Shown: one piece after another, positions 14,101 through 26,100 of the stretch
How positions within the stretch are numbered: position 1 is the first letter of the stretch
Layout of the letters: the number at the start of each line of letters is the position of its first letter
Source: Nematostella vectensis
Lineage: Eukaryota > Cnidaria > Anthozoa > Actiniaria > Edwardsiidae
Assembly: GCF_932526225.1 (NCBI RefSeq)
Contig: NC_064035.1
Location: forward strand, 17,349,969 to 17,413,968
Direction of reading: 5' to 3'
DNA: 64,000 nucleotides
Notes under the pieces: model-generated
Told to the model about the DNA's origin: nothing
What the model saw: the letters and a program-made list of their open reading frames with translations, nothing else
Databases searched by the model: none
Position numbers and translations under genes: made by a program

Positions 14101-17100
14101 AGATGGATTTGGGTTGAAAATGGCAAATACACATGTAGCATAGATCAATCTTTTAATGGGAAGATTACCTTGAGCGTTGTGGTGAAAGTGATGGAGAATG
14201 TGATCGAGACCACGATCTTACAGGTGACCTTGAATACGACCGGGATGCTGATCTAGAGTAAGAGCGTGATCGACTACTGGCATCACTGCCAACACTTTCC
14301 TCATCTGTGTACCTTCGCCTTGATTTTCGGGTCTGAGAAGGAAATATGTTTGGTAAGGGAAACATAACTGATTGACAATACTGATTGAAATCAAAGTTAT
14401 TTGTTTCGAATATTCAAAACTCTCAGTATTAAAAAAACTTCTCTTGTAATGTTTGATACTTAAATAATAGTTGTTAGTTGTAGGATGGATTCGAATTCAC
14501 ATGGATTCAAGCAGATGAAAATTCACTACAAGGATGAACATCTGATTAGCATAGGTTTAATAGCCTACATAAAAAAATCATGCATCACACAAGTCAGATT
14601 GACAAGCTTCAAAGAAAAAAAAAATTCAACCAAGTATACCCGAAGATGGATCATTGACAAATAAACTTCTACTCTCCGTGATTAACCTCAGTTTTGGGGA
14701 AAAATGTGACAAATAACACACCAAATAACTTTTTAACAAATGTATTCATATTTTTCTGCACTGAAAACGTCAAGCTTACCGATGATGAAGGCCTGTTCAT
14801 TTCATTGTCCAGTTGTTTGAGTGCTGCGGCAGCATAAGCATCACGCTGTTGTATCATCTGTTGCTGCCAGTTTGGACCGTACATAGCAGAGTAATCGAAT
14901 GGGAACTGCTGGCCGAATGGGAACTGCTGTTGACGGGCGGCAGCCATTGCTGCTGCTGCAGCAGCAGCTGCTGCACCCATGCCAGCAGGACCTGGCATGC
15001 CGGGGTAACCTGGGGGGATCTGCATCCCTTGCGGATTTTCCATATTGGGCACAATCACCCTGTTGCCAATAACAATACGATCCTGCTCGCTCATACCAGG
15101 CTGGCCAGGGATGTGGGAAGGCTGTGTCATAGGGTTAGACATGTTCGGCATCCCAGGGTGAGGGGGGTTTGGGTCACGCCCTGGCTGGGGTCCCCTGGAA
15201 CCTTGTGGGGGGCCCATGTTATTGCCAGGGTGTGGTCCTCTAAATGGCGCATTCATTCTTGCTGCCTCCATGTGCATACCCTGCAAGCACCAAATCATTT
15301 ACACAAAAAATATTGGAAGTCAACCTTAGTTCTAAACCCTAGGTTCAGAACTACACATTGTCCATGTCAAGGATAACACCATATTCAGTACACACAAAAA
15401 TGTTCACCACTTTTTCCAAGAAGATAATTGAATTAGGTATCTATGTATTTATCTTGGTCAAATAGCATCAAGGGTGTCAAGGAAAGTAAATTCAAGTTCT
15501 ACAGTATGTATGTGTCACAACATTTGTGCTTTTGCAAGAATTTGAAAATTGTACCACAACATGTGCAAACTCTACTGAATCCTGATATTGTTAAACATGT
15601 CCATTAAAAAGTATCAATACTAATAATTTATGGATTGTCTCATACTTGTGGAGGGCCCTGGGGGGAGCCTCTGGGCCCCATATCATGCATGGGGCGTATA
15701 TCCGAAGACATGGAGCGAGGAGGGTCCATTCTTGGGTGTGGTCCTCTCATGTTGGGACCCCCTTGCATTGGTGGACCACCAGGAGGGACAGGTTCAGGGC
15801 CGCTGTGAGGCATGCGTGGCCCTGGGCCCCCATGCATCATTGGTGGTCCACCCCGGTCCATAGGGGGCCCACCATGACCCATGGGGTGGTCCATACGAGG
15901 TCCTCCTGGATCCATGGGACGGTCCATTGGGTGACCTAGAGATAAGCCATTGGAATTAATTAATCATGCTTTTTAAATCACGGGTTACAATGTTACCCTA
16001 CCCTCTGGCATCCCTCTACCAGGCTTGAAATGTGGGTTGATATGGATATTCTTTCCGGCTGGAGGTCCTGTAAAAGATTATAAAGGAATTAAATAGTCAG
16101 AAAATCAATTAAAATATAAAAACATTTTTCCTTCGCATACTCCTATGAAAGCGAGGTACTTGTTCTGTCATTAAGTAAAGTTGAATATTGGTCCAGGTGG
16201 ATCTGTGTGAGTAGAAGGTATGACTTACTCATAGGTGAGGTGGATCCGTGTGAGTAGAAGGTATGACTTACTCATAGGTGAGGTGGATCCGTGTGAGTAG
16301 AAGGTACGACTTACTCATAGGTGAGGTGGATCCGTGTGAGTAGAAGGTATGACTTACTCATAGGTGAGGTGGATCCGTGTGACTAGAAGGTATGACTTAC
16401 TCATAGGTGAGGTGGATCCGTGTGAGTAGAAGGTACGACTTACTCATAGGTGAGGTGGATCCGTGTGAGTAGAAGGTATGACTTACTCATAGGTGAGGTG
16501 GATCCGTGTGAGTAGAAGGTACGACTTACTTATAGGTGAGGTGGATCCGTGTGAGTAGAAGGTATGACTTACTCATAGGTGGTCCTGGCATGGGCCCAGA
16601 TGGGAAAGGTGCCGGTCCCGGGTGAAATGGTTCGCCGGGTGGCCTCTGCATGCGCATACCAGGGTGGTCAAAAGGTGGGCGCATTGGCCCATGGTGGTCT
16701 GGGAAACCTGGGTGTGGCCCTCTGGGGTGCTCCATGTGCATGTGATGACCACTGGAAGAAAAAATGGAATTCCCTTTATCTAGCAATTATAACAATAATA
16801 AAGGCTGTCACCGCCCTCTAATCCAACAATAACAACAACACAGTCACTTGCACCTACTAATACTAGACCATACCGTGGCATGTTATCAAATCCACCTCTC
16901 CCCCTTCCTCTACCACCATGGAAAAAGTCTCTTTTGCCACGTCTGTTGTCTTGTCTTCTCCCATCTGTATGTGACAGTTGCAAAGGTAAGAAATGAGATC
17001 ACACATCTCAGTATTTGTATTGAGCTTTAGAAACAATGCATTGACTTCGTCAAGAATAAAAAAATGCCGATTGTGTTCTACCTTGAAATGGTTTATTTTG

Positions 17101-19444
17101 CTTTTGCTCTCTTGGACGTTCTGTTGGAAAACGCTCACGCTTCTTTGAAGTATCTTCCCCATCTTTCTGTTCTTTGGCTGTGGGTAATCAATTCAGAGGG
17201 ATTTACTAACTTTATATTAGACCAGGAATAGTACTGTATGCAGCAGTTGGGTCAGAAAATACTTAATATATACATAACCTGTAACTTTTATGTAAACTGT
17301 CATAAAAAAATTATAACAGTATTTGTAACCATATTGCAGCTATATCTTAAACTTGGAACTTTGTTCTTAATTTGCACTTGGCTCATCTAGCAACATTTCT
17401 TCATAAAAATGAAGAATAATTCATTTCAAGCTTTTTGCTTTTAACATCGCTAGTCTTGTTTCTAATTTCAGGCCCTATGGGTGAAAGTATATAGAGTAGC
17501 ACAATTTAGAATAGAAATTAATTATGGTATTGAGATGGCACTATTCCTACATAGGCAGCAACCACATCCACACAAACCTTGAACATTCTCCGAGGATACA
17601 TATAAGCTTTCTCATTTTTCAGGTTTAATTTTAGATATAGTTAATTCCAAGTCAAAAAAGCAGATTAAACTAATATGTAGGCTGCTTGTATTGCAAATCT
17701 TGACGGAGAGGACAAAATTCTGTTCATACCTTTGTTTCCTGCTGCAGCACCATCTTTGATTTCTTTATCAATATCATCAATATCCTCCTCCCCATGGATG
17801 CTGACAGCGTCTAAGTCTGCACTTGGGCCAGCCCTTGGGGTAGAACCAGATATAGATATTTTATTTATATAATTTGCCTAGGTTTTATCCTTATAAATAG
17901 AAATTCAAAGTTAAAAAGAAAACACCACTTACCCATCTCCTTCATCATCACTTTTGAGAAGTTTGTCCTAAGAAAAAAGATGACATGTTTGTTTCCCTAG
18001 TACCAAGGGATTCCTAGAATGCTAGCTTACTGTACGACCTCACCATAAGAAAAACACCTAGTGGTAGTAGCAAATGCCCTCACCTCATCCAAGTCGGCCT
18101 CTTCTGCCTGTTCAGTCTCTTTAGCCTTTTTAGGCTCCACCCCTTCTGCCTTTGATGGTGATTCTTTCTGAGTGCTACAAGAATTGCATTAGACAAAATA
18201 TCCTAAAATTAAATGCTGTACATGTCCATTTTAGGGCCTAGATTCCAATAAGTCACTCGCTCCTTATAAGCACCCCCTAAGGCGTAAAATATGAAAAAAA
18301 GCATCCTCTTCAAATAAGCACCACCCACTGTACCCTTGAAAATGTAAGGATGACAGAACGAAAGCTACTTTTACTTACTCTTTATTGATATTGAATAATG
18401 AATAGCCAAATTTCTTACAATTGAATTAATGAGAATTAATGGAAGGTTGGATGAGAATAATTTAGTTGTCTTTACTCACGTAGTCTGGTCCTTCTTGTTA
18501 GGTGTGTTATCACCCTTAGACGGTCTTCTCTGGTTGCCTGCCCCATGTGACTGCATTGGTCTTTTGCGACCTCGACCTCCATCTTGCCATGGGGGGCCAT
18601 TCATAGGCATTCTATGTCTGGGTCCACCCGGCCCATGCATGCCATGTGGCATCATTTGTGGCCTCATCATTTGTCCATGTGGTGGCCTATTGCCACCAAA
18701 TGGCTGTCTTGGTGGGCCCCTTGGGGGACCCCCCATGAACCCCGGAGGATGCCCTCGGCCGGGCGGCCCATGTCCTGGCGGACCCATTGGACGGAAGCCA
18801 CCACCTCTACCAGGACCCATGAATCTGCGTCCTTGCTCTGTATGGAAATAGTCAAGAGTTAAAACTTGCCCTTATGAAGTTTTTGCGTTTACTAGGGTGA
18901 GCTCTTTTGATAAATATGTTAGCTTGATATTGCCTATGCTTTATGTAAACCCATTATTCCTTCAATTCTTACCAAAATCCATTCCAAGACTGGATACTAA
19001 CTCATCTGTAAAAACAACATAAAAGATAAAGCATCAACAAACGATATTATAGTCCTTAACGTGGTTATTTGCCTGTGGTTTTGTTAACTTCTGTATATGC
19101 AAGTCGTGCAGCACTTGATTCAAAACATTCGACTTACATCAAAACTACTTATAAGTAAGGTTAAGTATTCCAAACTAGATCGAACACATCAGCTAAACGA
19201 CGAAAAAAAACGAAATGTCAATCTGATTGATCATCAGCCTAAAACGTAAAAGGAACTGAGGGACAACCAGGTTATTTTGATTGATTCAGTTTTTTGCTAG
19301 ATTAAAAATAAAGGCAGTGATCGAATAATGTCCGTCACAGAACCGATAAACGTTTGAATCGTGCCAAAATGGTTCGATTTCACTTCGATCACGCGGGCAT
19401 ATCCACGCCGCCATCTTACCTTCGCCGATATCAGTAAAATCCAT
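11126..19444 (-). CDS. RBM33: RBM33-like RNA-binding protein, 17 exons
   Basis: Exons in transcript order: 19420-19444, 18973-19005, 18480-18837, 18084-18174, 17933-17967, 17730-17833, 17082-17177, 16874-16964, 16573-16751, 16002-16067, 15646-15935, 14780-15280, 14169-14332, 13320-13785, 12968-13150, 11548-11636, 11126-11168. They sum to 2814 nt (937 aa) and every junction keeps frame. Visible regions: Pro/Gly/Met-rich N-terminus; acidic/lysine segment (about 140-240); RGG-like patch (about 265-275); the motif KNIHINPHFK (343-352), also present in human RBM33; Pro/Met/His-rich stretch with a polyalanine run; RS repeats (624-677); Arg/Asp/Glu-rich segment (678-833); and a C-terminal RRM-like fold (about 868-937) that aligns with the last 80 residues of human RBM33. 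The RS/RD block is unusual compared with the vertebrate protein. RBM33 family members bind RNA and act in export and m6A-linked processes; the role here is inferred. Confidence 0.86.
12028..12870 (+). mobile_element. Deleted hAT-like element in RBM33 intron
   Basis: The ends are imperfect inverted repeats: 12028 begins caggccttccgggattatg, and the complement of the right end at 12870 begins cagggcttctgaaattatg. Subterminal direct and inverted copies of ggcgcataattt occur at both sides. An ORF at 12441-12755 starts with a basic, Ser/Lys/Asn-rich segment (MDSFVRKTPNN...) of the kind found at the N-terminus of hAT transposases. It then loses similarity, so the transposase is a remnant. I found no clean 8-bp target duplication, so the exact ends and the class are tentative. 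Confidence 0.55.
16190..16573 (-). repeat. 43-bp tandem array of a 5' splice junction (RBM33)
   Basis: About nine copies of a 43-bp unit run up to the 5' splice site of the RBM33 exon 16573-16751. On the minus strand each unit contains CCTATGAGTAAGTCATACC, the last bases of that exon followed by the donor. Copies of the donor recur at about 16525, 16482, 16439 and every 43 bp down to about 16224. The true exon end is the one nearest the coding sequence (16573). Use of the next copy would add codons that end at a TAA inside the array. Confidence 0.9.
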
Positions 19445-20172
19445 GTTATACAAGCGGTTAGTGGCAACAAACGGGATCCAGACCTCAACAGCTATTTAGT
19501 TTATACAATGGTGGGGATATTTCTGGTAAGTGAACAGTCCAAGCTAGTAACTCAGATCTTTTTTAACAACTATGCCACAGAGCCCGCCATTTTGAATGTC
19601 ATCTCGTCTGTTCTTCTGCAGAGACGCGCAATGCATCATGGGAGTAAGTGATTAGAGGTCGCTTGGTCAGAGAGGAGGGGTAAGCAGAGTTTGAGAAGTT
19701 GCAACCCCACTTTTTCTCGACTAGTTCAAAATGCTGAACTTCCATACCTTGCCACTCACTATGCCACTTCATTGTTCTACATAGCGTACATATACGCTAT
19801 ATTTTTGGGTCTCACAACCCCTTCAGTGTGCTATTTGAATCTTAGAAAATATTTGCTCACCTAAACTACCCCACGCCCAAATATTCTTTTTCATCTATAT
19901 AACTAATGTGTCGAATTAAAAAAAAACATGATTCTCCATTTGTGTCTTTTTACTGCGCTCTAATGCGGAATGGCAATTGACCAATCAGACACAGTTTTGT
20001 TTCGAAGTTCCTGAAAATAGCGTCTATTATGGGATGTCTGATTACATTCCTCCGAAAACAGCGCGAAATATGGCGGCGCATTCGGAGAAGTTTTCGATTT
20101 CTCGAACTGCCTTTTAGGGTATTCTTTCTGTTGATCAGATATAATTTCATATGAGCAACTGCTGAGCACAAT
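19445..20172. promoter_or_regulatory. Divergent RBM33/IFT54 intergenic promoter
   Basis: The start codons of RBM33 (minus, 19444) and IFT54 (plus, 20173) are only 728 bp apart in head-to-head arrangement. The interval has no competing exon, so both promoters and 5' UTRs must lie in it or overlap. No TATA box placed convincingly for either gene is visible. A shared bidirectional promoter is inference from spacing. Confidence 0.55.
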
Positions 20173-23100
20173 ATGGATGCATCCATAGCAAGGAAAACTC
20201 AAGATACCTTGGGAAAAGTCATCAAGAAGCCACCGCTAACGGATAAACTTTTGAGCAAACCCCCTTTCCGATTTCTACATGACATTATAACCGAGGTATA
20301 AATGAACTATCGCAGAACTAAGGTCAACATAAACACCGTGTCTGTTCATGGCGATATAAGGTCAGCTCCTTACAAACCTTTTTATATTTTCTACAGGTTA
20401 TCAAGAACACGGGTTTTCTAAAGGGTCTTTACTCAGCAGATGAATTGAACTCTGCGAACGTGAAGGTAATAATTGTTCGTTGTCTTTTTCCCAAGGTTAG
20501 TCATTTTATTTTGTTTATCAGTGTCTAATATGGACCTTGATGTTATTCTTTTTCAGGAAAAAGACGCGAAAATCGCTTTTCTTCAGAAAGCAATTGACGT
20601 CGTCGGTGAGTTGAAACCCTCTTGTCGACATCGCGCTGTTGTTGTATTTGTTGCTAGGGTCGGTTGTCAACAGTTTTGTCGATTGATTTCCTTTGGAAAG
20701 TCGTAATTTTTCACCTCATGTACATAAAAATAAATTGCTTTATAGTAATCCATCAAAATGTTCTATTTTTACTCAAAGTAGTGAAATAAAAGGCACTACT
20801 GTTGCTCTAATAAATGCTGCCGTGATGAGAGGCGAGACCGATCTCGAATGTGTTCGCCTATGGCGACGTAAATATTTTTTGAATTATCCCACTATGAAGA
20901 CGATTTCTCTCGATATTGCCGGCTTAATCTAACAATTGCATTTTTTCTAGAAACTAAAATGTATTTAATGTTAAACTATACTTGTTGATAATATATTTCA
21001 TATTTACATTGTGTCACTGCTTTTTTCATGAAAAAATAAGTACTCGTTTCCAATTGATAAAGTCGTGGGATTTTTATTATGTTATCCTTTATTCATTAGC
21101 ATGGGCTTATATTATTATTAGTCCCTTTTTGCACTGTCCAAACATTTTTTGTACAGAGAAAAAAAATAAAATGAAATCTGCCATATTTCGTGCTTTCATT
21201 CAAACACTCATAAACAAACATCATAAGTTTTTATCCCCCAACTGTCATAAGAAACTTTGTAAAGTGGAGCTCAAATCTAAAGGGAATGCGACTGTTATCT
21301 GATTACGACCAATAAAGGGGTTTCAAATCCTAAAAAACACTTTGTTTGTTTTTAGCAAAGCTGGCTACATGCTACAAAAGCTCTATAAATAAATATAACT
21401 CAGCTTAACTGAACTTGTGGTCATTATGTGGATATGTATGTTGCACACCTGCATGTGTTTCCAGCACATTTTGGGATACTTCTTAAATAATTGCAAAAGT
21501 ATACGCTTTGCACTATCCTAAAAGGCAGGCCTGTACTCTGGGGGTGCACACACAACGACAGAAAGTCCACTTCCGGTTCTCAATAGACGTGCTATTTTTA
21601 GACAAAACTATAAAGCATAAGCTAGATCACTCTGGTATGTAGCCAAATCCGACAATAAACATCCCGTGGTCATACTGCAAAGGCATAAAATCCCTTTTTG
21701 TTCTTATCAGAGAACTCACACCCCCCCTCCCCAGTAAATAGTGCACTTTTTTGGATTTTGCACCCCCCCCCCCCAAAAAAAAAAAAAATCCTGGGTACAG
21801 GCCTGAAAGGCAAATTTTTTATTTTATTTTTTAAATGTTACTGTTATGGTAAAACCTACAATAATTCAACTTTTTATGTGTTTGTATAAAGCAATCCCAT
21901 GAACCCTGCGCCTGTTTCGTTTCATACACTCCTTACGAGTCTCAGCCCACAGGACTTCGTAAACACAACCAAATAACTTGATCTGCTTTTTTGTCACAGC
22001 TATTGTAAGTGGTGCAAGTTTATCTGTTCGTCCAAGCAAGATTGTTGCTGGCCATGAACCTGAGAAAACAAATGAATTTTTGCAGGCTCTGGGTAAAGCT
22101 GTCATTTCAAAGGTGTGTTAGAAGGATGAGTTATTTTTATGCCAGCATTAAGTATTAGATATCATTCATTGAATATATTTATTTGTACATACTCTTTGTA
22201 CTGCTAAAGAAATGTTAGATCTTTATTACAACAATAATACAGACAAAAGTGAACTTTTCAATTCTAATGAAAAACTTCTACTAATTATTTGTAAATTCAT
22301 AAGCATTCATGTATACTGCATTCGAAATCTATGTACTGGATTTGTCTTTACAAAATTGAAGAGGCACCTGTTTACAAAACAACACTTAAAGCGCTCAGTA
22401 TGGACCGTACACAAGACAAAATATAGCTATGGTATGCCTTTAGCTCTCAGACACCTACACTATTTCTTTGAGGGGGCAGTCAATCGTGGAGTGTGTGGAT
22501 ACTGTCCCCAGAGACTTTTGTCTTTCTTAGAGATGAGATCAGCAACGGAGAAGTACTTGCTAGTGTAAGTTTAAGCAGAGCTTAGGTTTAAATTAGGGAG
22601 AAGTGCTAAACTATATTTTTTTATACTGTATACTTTTAAGTATAAAAACTTAAAAGTTCTATTTTTTTGAGGGGTATGCATCATCCCAGTTAGCATTCCC
22701 ACCAAATCAAATGGAATATGGATTAGTAATACTGTTGGATACCTTTATCCTGGCCCTGCTCTTAGTTTTGGTGTTTCATATTTTCAGAAAAGCAGTAGTG
22801 ATGCTGTTAAAACTGTACTAAGTGGAGGTAAAGCTGGAGAAAGCAAAACAAAAGACAGATCTAGAAGTCGGGATCGAGAAAAATCCAAGGAGCCAGAAAA
22901 TGAAAAAAAGGTTTGCTCTGTTGTTTGTTCTCTTTCTATGCCTATGTAAAAAAACCTTCCACATGCAAGAAGTCCTGCTATGCCTATAAATGGGAATTGC
23001 TTTTATTTAGGAGGACAAAAGAAAAGACAGTGCAAAAAGCAAAGAGAAGGATGGAGACCGGAAAAAGAGAGAGGATTCTGGAAAGAAGGATAAAGACAAA

Positions 23101-26100
23101 GAAAATGATAAAGAGAATGAACCGAGAAGAAAAGATAGATCAAGGGATAAAGATAAACGTGACAAAGAGCCTGAAAAGGAAAAGGTTTGTAATTGCTTGC
23201 TACTTTAAAAGATTGCTGATCAATACTTGATTCCAACCTGTGTTGTCCTCCAGATAAATATTGAAAAGAAAGAGGTGGAGTCCTCAGATGTTGTGGACCC
23301 TAGTCTGGCTTCTGCTGAACAGGAGGTTGGTATACCTCAGACGTTTTGAGGATAATTTCACTTAAATCGAAGTATATTGTTATCTATAGACAAGGATAGA
23401 TTAGATAATGACCTTGAAAAGTCTGTGAAATTGTTTTATTTTTGGTTGGATAGTAAAGAGGCATTTTATTCTCAAAATTTAGGCAATACCAACACCAATT
23501 TAGGCAACACCTAAAACGTTACCCAACCATCTGCCATGCAACCTCTAATAACATAGCCGTCCATCATTTAAAGGATGAGGAAGTTCCCCCAAATCGTATG
23601 CCACGACCGACATCTGCTAAAGGCCAAAGAAGAAGACCCGCGGAAGGGGAGGGTGATGGTAAGAGCATCAATAGTTTTATTAGCAACTAAAGAGTGTCAA
23701 AAGTTTGTATTAGTGGCAAAAGCATCATTAGTTTATGTTTGGGTTGTGTACAAAATCTTGTTTTCTTGCTACAGTAGAGCCCCTATACAACTATATGGCA
23801 AGGTACTGAAAAAAATACATTGTTTTTGAGAATGTTGTAAAATCAAGATTATTTTGCATATATTTTTAATTTATGGTTGGTGGGACCTTAAATTCAGGGA
23901 AAAAGCAAGAGTCACCCTTCACAGTGACTTCAAACCTCACTTTAAATTGATAAAATGTATAATTGATATGGACTTACCAAATTAACACACCTACGTTCTA
24001 CTACTGTATACTGTATATACAGCGTAAATTGATGTGAACCAAGCATTCTTCAAGTCCTTTTTAATTTGATATTTTTAATTTGGTATATTTTAAACAATTC
24101 AAATCTTGTCCTTTTTTCAGATTTCCAAGAAAGTGAAGGTAAGTAAATAATCATTTCTTCATGTATGAAATGTTGAAATCCTGTCTTATCATAAATTTTG
24201 TTTTGATTTAAGGTGTAACGGGAACAGATTCTTCAAGTCCTGTTCCAACCGAACAAATGAATGGTATTGGAAATGATGATCATTTACCACCACAAGTTGC
24301 ACAGAGGTAGTATAATCATTTCATCTAAACACCCATTCCTTGCCTTCATTATGTTGATGGTGGTTGTCTTTTCTCTTTTGTAGTGTCAATCATGTTATAT
24401 GTTTATATCTATAAATAAGAAAGTACAAGGGGTGGAGTGGGTGACCTAAAAGTGTGTTTGTGTTAAGGGGGGCCAAGCCAATCTACATGTACTGGTAGAG
24501 CATGGGTTGTCAGATTTAAATTTTGAACTGTACAACATACAGGGACAAGTTTTTATACCACCTTTAACCTGTAAAACTCAGTAAAGAAGAGCTTATAGTT
24601 CTGTTTTTGTGTAAGAAGGACTGTATGAAAGCCTTAATTTAAAGTCAGTATTGTTATTAAAGTTAGTATTGTTTAGAGGTATATATATCTAAGGACCTTT
24701 TTTGCATCCCAGAATGTTCTTTTTGAAATGGCCTGCTTAGTGTGAAAACTGTTTTTGATGATTTTGAATTTTTAAAACAGCCGACAAATGGCCAGACCCA
24801 GTAGTGCTAGACCAGCACCCCCAAAGATCAAGAAGCAACAAGATGAACTAGAGGACCAAGTTGGAAGGTACAACTAACTAACTAACTTTTTGCTGTAATG
24901 TCTGTGCTGTAGTTTACAGTGAGTCAGGTTTTTTTTTTTTAATCAAGCGAAACACTACATTTTTACTCCAAATTCTCACTCAAATTCTCACAGCTTCCAA
25001 TAAATGCCTCCCTACAAAAGAGCCCTCCCCCTCCTCCACTTAGAATAATCCACTTACAAGACAAGCTTCCTTGCTCTGCTAACTTGATTAATATCAATTC
25101 TATATTAGAAGTAGAGACATGACAGTTTTTCATATAGAGTTAATTTTAAGAGTGAATTTTTATTCATATAGGGTGAAATTAGAAATAAGCGCCTGCTTCG
25201 AATTAGCACCCCCTCATTACCCTTAAAATATAAAATGTCCCAAGGGTGCTGGAATAAGCATATGTCATCATTTAGTTGGCATTTGAACATGCAATGTGTT
25301 CATTTTGCTTCTCATTGCTCAATCTTTTTATTGACATCTTGAGAGTGTAAATGTTGATGACCAATACCTTTTCTATCAACATTTCACCTGCATTCTTTGT
25401 CATTTTAGGATTGGTTCAGGCAAACAGGTCACTAATGTTATTGTTGATGATGGTAAAGACCTGGATGATGATGACGACACGTTTGTTGTGGAAGATCCTA
25501 GTACAATGCAGAACCATGTTGACTCAGTAAGTACCATATCCGAGCTGGCAAAAAGACCATGTTGACTCAGTAAGTACCATATCCGAGCTGGCAAAAAGAC
25601 CATGTTGACTCAGTAAGTACCATATCCGAGCTGGCAAAATGACCATGTTGACTCAGTAAGTACCATATCCGAGCTGGCAAAATGACCATGTTGACTCAGT
25701 AAGTACCATATCCCAGCTGGCAAAATGACCATGTTGACTCAGTAAGTACCATATCCAAGCTAGCAAAATGACCATGTTGACTCAGTAAGTACCATATCCA
25801 AGCAGGCAAAATGACCATATTGACTCAGTAAATTCCATATCCAAGCTGACAAAATAACCATGGACTCAGTAAGTACCATATCCGAGCTGGCAAAAAGACC
25901 ATGTTGACTCAGTAAGTACCATATCCGAGCTGGCAAAATGACCATGTTGACTCAGTAAGTACCATATCCGAGCTGGCAAAATGACCATGTTGACTCAGTA
26001 AGTACCATATCCGAGCTGGCAAAATGACCATGTTGACTCAGTAAGTACCATATCCAAGCTGGCAAAATGACCATGTCGACTCAGTAAGTACCATATCCGA

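Noticed and set aside
14813-15376. 187-codon plus-strand ORF
   Set aside because: Antisense of RBM33 exon 14780-15280; Cys/His-rich composition results from the complementary Gly/Pro/Ala codons.
18068-18167. Acceptor ACTCAG for RBM33 exon 18084-18174
   Set aside because: Would break the frame from the preceding exon; the acceptor TTGTAG seven bases earlier (exon start 18174) restores it.
18429-18851. Plus-strand Gly/Pro/Cys ORF
   Set aside because: Antisense of RBM33 exon 18480-18837.
22212-22568. 118-codon ORF between IFT54 exons
   Set aside because: Lies within the intron 22113-22787, no recognisable domain, no supporting splice sites in frame.
23550-23573. Earlier acceptor (after acatag, 23556) for IFT54 exon 8
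   Set aside because: Would place a TAA in frame (ccg tcc atc att taa); the later acceptor at 23574 keeps the frame.
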